Origin: Closterium sp. Naga37s-1
Lineage: Eukaryota > Streptophyta > Zygnematophyceae > Desmidiales > Closteriaceae
Direction: 5' to 3'
Length of the DNA: 64,000 bases
Assembly: GCA_947471745.1 (NCBI GenBank)
Contig: CANJKZ010001109.1
Coordinates: forward strand, 3,768,501 to 3,832,500
The position numbers and the translations under genes are program-made. Numbering within the stretch: the first letter of the stretch is position 1; each line of letters starts with the position of its first letter. Below, in pieces: positions 61,951 to 64,000 of this stretch. The notes beneath the pieces were generated by a model. It had not been told where the DNA came from. It did no database searches and was given only the letters and a program-made list of their open reading frames with translations.

Positions 61951-62863
61951 TGCGGAGATAACACTAGCAACGGGAGCTTCTACGGGTTAGGCACGAGGTA
62001 GGAGTGATCTCTGCATTCATTCTTTAGTCGTTAACTTGTGCTCACACTACTTGCACATTCACGGGGAAATCCGGCTAGAGTTTCACTAGCAAGAGTTCAT
62101 AGGACAAAAGTTCAGAATGATCACAACAACGTTGGCAAGACTGACGAAATCAGAGTTAGCATGCAAGTCGGTCGACTGCCAGCGCAGCACGCTCGACTGC
62201 GGTCCAGCGCGACATGGTCGACCGCACTCCAGCAATGCAAAGTCGCGGCCCGCCAACGCTGCAAGTTGACGGCGTGCCAACATCGCAAGTCGACGGCGTG
62301 CCAATGTCGCACCCGCAGGATAGTAGCGCACCAGCCTCGCAGGTGCTCGTCGATGATTGGAGTGCTCTGCCTCGTCACCTGCACAGCGCACACACCAAAT
62401 CGTCCTCGTGCTGACGACTACACCTGATCAGCCACGTCGACCTTGGGATACCACCACCGAGGTCATTCTCGCCAAAACCACCTGGGCGACCATCGCTCTC
62501 CTCCGCAGAACCTCGTCATTCGGGTAACCTGGTCGACCTGGAAACCACCAGGTCGGCGTTGCCTTCCACGGGGAAAGACAACCAAAAGTTGTACTCAGTC
62601 GATGACCACCAGCCGACTTCACCAAGTCGGCCACTCCCCAGGTCGGCGTCACCAAGTCGACGCCTTCCACAGGTCGTTCTCCCAAGTCGACCTCCTGAAG
62701 TCGGCGCCCTCTTGAAGTCGATGCCCTTGTAGTGGCCCCCGTGCACGTCGACCAGCCCCATTGACCAGCCCCGTCGACTGCTGCAGGTGCACCTCCCGCA
62801 CACCCGACCACGAGGTCGGCTCCACCCAAGCTAGATCGGGGCATACCACAACTCCCGTTAACA
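61951..62863 (-). mobile_element. Solo LTR of the element E family
   Basis: On the minus strand it starts TGTTAACGGGAGTTGTGG and ends CTAGTGTTATCTCCGCA, matching both ends of the E LTR. Within it CGTCGACTTG, GGTCGACC and CCGACTTGGTGAAGTCGG-type sequence recur. No internal domain of E lies beside it. Flanking bases (CAGAA left, TAAAA right) do not match, so it is an old or rearranged solo LTR. Confidence 0.8.
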
Positions 62864-62877
62864 TAAAATCTACATAA

Positions 62878-63002
62878 CGGTGTGTTTTTGCTGCCCCTTA
62901 TCAGGCTCACGTTGAAATGCACTAAAACACTCGAAGAAAAAATCATTGTACTAGGCAAATCTGATGAGAGGTTTGTCTGATAAGAGGCATAGGAACACAT
63001 CC
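62878..63002. mobile_element. Tourist-like MITE, second copy
   Basis: About 125 bp with imperfect terminal inverted repeats (GGTGTGTTTTTGCTGCCCCT vs GGATGTGTTCCTATGCCTCT, both running into TATCAG) and TAA on each side (62875-62877, 63003-63005). Its right end resembles the termini of the MITE at 39274-39421 (TATTCCTATCCTCGTATCA), suggesting one family. Confidence 0.7.
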
Positions 63003-63138
63003 TAAGTTGTTTGTAATCCTCTGTTTATCATCTTATCTTTACATTTTCTATAACAATGTCACTTTAAGGCTTCCTCTGTCTTAACTCTTTCTTGGCAAAT
63101 TATTCCCTCCACTAAAAGATCCTTCAGTTATATCAACA

Positions 63139-63150
63139 TGGTATGAGAGC
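63139..63150 (+). promoter_or_regulatory. Primer-binding site of the right-edge element
   Basis: TGGTATGAGAGC, one mismatch to TGGTATCAGAGC. Confidence 0.6.
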
Positions 63151-63282
63151 AAGAGTGGGTCATAAGTTCTGCCAACTCGTTTTTCATGGAACTATCGTAG
63201 ATCAAAATCTTATTACAAGCTTGACATCTTGCCTTTTATAGGAAAAAACACCGCAGACTCCGCAGCACCACCAATAACGAGT

Positions 63283-63369
63283 ATGTCTTCAACTATCACA
63301 TCCGCTGACGCCAACGTCGTTGAGCAACTTATCGCGCACATCAGCACCATTGAAATTATCAAACGATGA
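63283..63369 (+). pseudogene. Gag N-terminal fragment of the right-edge element
   Basis: Twenty-eight codons from an ATG about 130 bp after the primer site, ending at TGA 63367. Position and Ser/Thr/Ala-rich start fit a copia gag N-terminus. There is no motif strong enough to prove it. Confidence 0.35.
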
Positions 63370-64000
63370 ACATCGACGGCTCAAGCTACGCGAGAGGAGT
63401 CCCTGGCAGGGCTGACAAAGCAAGAGCATTTGCCCTTAATGCCCTGAACATTCCGGGTTATGTTCAAAGCACCTCGACCATTTAAAGTCTTTTGTTCACA
63501 TGGAGCCCATGACGGTTAAGGGCTCCATTTGGGTCTTTCCCTGAGTTCAAGTATTAGCTTTGATATGAAGGACCCCCCCACCCCTTGTCCCCCACCCCGA
63601 ACCCCTTCATCATATTCACGCATGCCAAGTGTGGCGTGAGAGTAGTGACAAACAAACTCTTTTTCCCTTAGCAGACGAGTGTACGCTCGATCACATTAGG
63701 CTAACACATGAACTTAGCTATTTTCGCTAGCCTCAAGGACACTCTCTTCCAGGGCCCAGATTTCAAGTTCTGGTTTTGGCCTACGCTAATGAAAATACGG
63801 GCAAGATTTGGAGCAGCCGAGGGCTCAAAGTTCTGGCCCAAAACACTTTGACAGGCCTGAAACTCCCAGGTCTCCCTCTATACAGAGAATCGACAAGCCA
63901 GCTTCGAGGGGTCGTTCAACTTTGACGACGGTCAAGCTTCAGCACCTGCTCCAAACAACAACAGCGAGCACACTACAATGTTTTAGTGCATCTGCAAAAC

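Larger units (their letters stand above)
63008..64000 (+). mobile_element. Start of another LTR retrotransposon, cut by the window edge
   Basis: A probable LTR end ATATCAACA at 63138 is followed directly by TGGTATGAGAGC, an initiator-methionine-like primer site. The LTR start is uncertain, possibly TGTTTGTAATCC at 63008. A gag-like start MSSTITSADANVVEQL (ATG 63283) ends at a TGA after 28 codons, and the following sequence is degenerate. No 3' end in the window. Confidence 0.45.

Overview
The window looks like a repeat-dense stretch of a green-lineage (Viridiplantae) nuclear genome, most plausibly a streptophyte alga or early land plant. Evidence: several Ty1/copia LTR retrotransposons with methionine-initiator-tRNA-like primer sites, one spliced host gene of plant-type ankyrin/RCC1 architecture, high GC with long G, C and GC-rich repeats, and Tourist-like MITEs. 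No prokaryotic operon, rRNA, tRNA gene or CRISPR array was seen. Species cannot be named from sequence alone.

Layout. 1-6496: degenerate copia element A (+), its 5' end outside the window, sitting in the 5' LTR of a second copia, F (+, to 22838). F is interrupted by a solo LTR (7883-8749), by copia element E (10538-19281) and by an unclassified insertion (20041-20948). E itself carries a recent TRIM-like element, TRIM1 (13965-15380). 22839-25501: degenerate non-coding sequence containing TRIM2 (23157-24746) and an 11-codon minisatellite. 25502-30264: copia element B (-), truncated in its protease. 30265-31798: unassigned sequence with a possible LTR remnant, then the upstream region of the host gene. 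31799-38962: the only convincing host gene, ten exons, ankyrin + RCC1 + BACK-like, 1691 residues predicted.

39079-59378 is a four-level nest supported by target-site duplications: copia H (+) had copia C (-) inserted in its 5' LTR. C contains a long inverted-repeat element and copia D (+). D contains a Tc1/mariner element, and C's LTR contains a MITE. 59379-64000: a weak inverted-repeat candidate, TRIM3 (60017-61487), an E-family solo LTR (61951-62863), another MITE (62878-63002), and the 5' end of one more retroelement at the right edge.

How it fits together: every transposon protein here is broken by stops, frameshifts, deletions or nested insertions. Yet the short TRIM elements share the polypurine tract, 3' untranslated sequence and LTR core of the A/B/C/D copia group, and two of the three have LTRs that look identical. 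The best reading is that the TRIMs are non-autonomous partners mobilised recently by a copia source elsewhere in the genome. Coordinates of degenerate domains are approximate. LTR edges, target duplications and exon junctions were read base by base.
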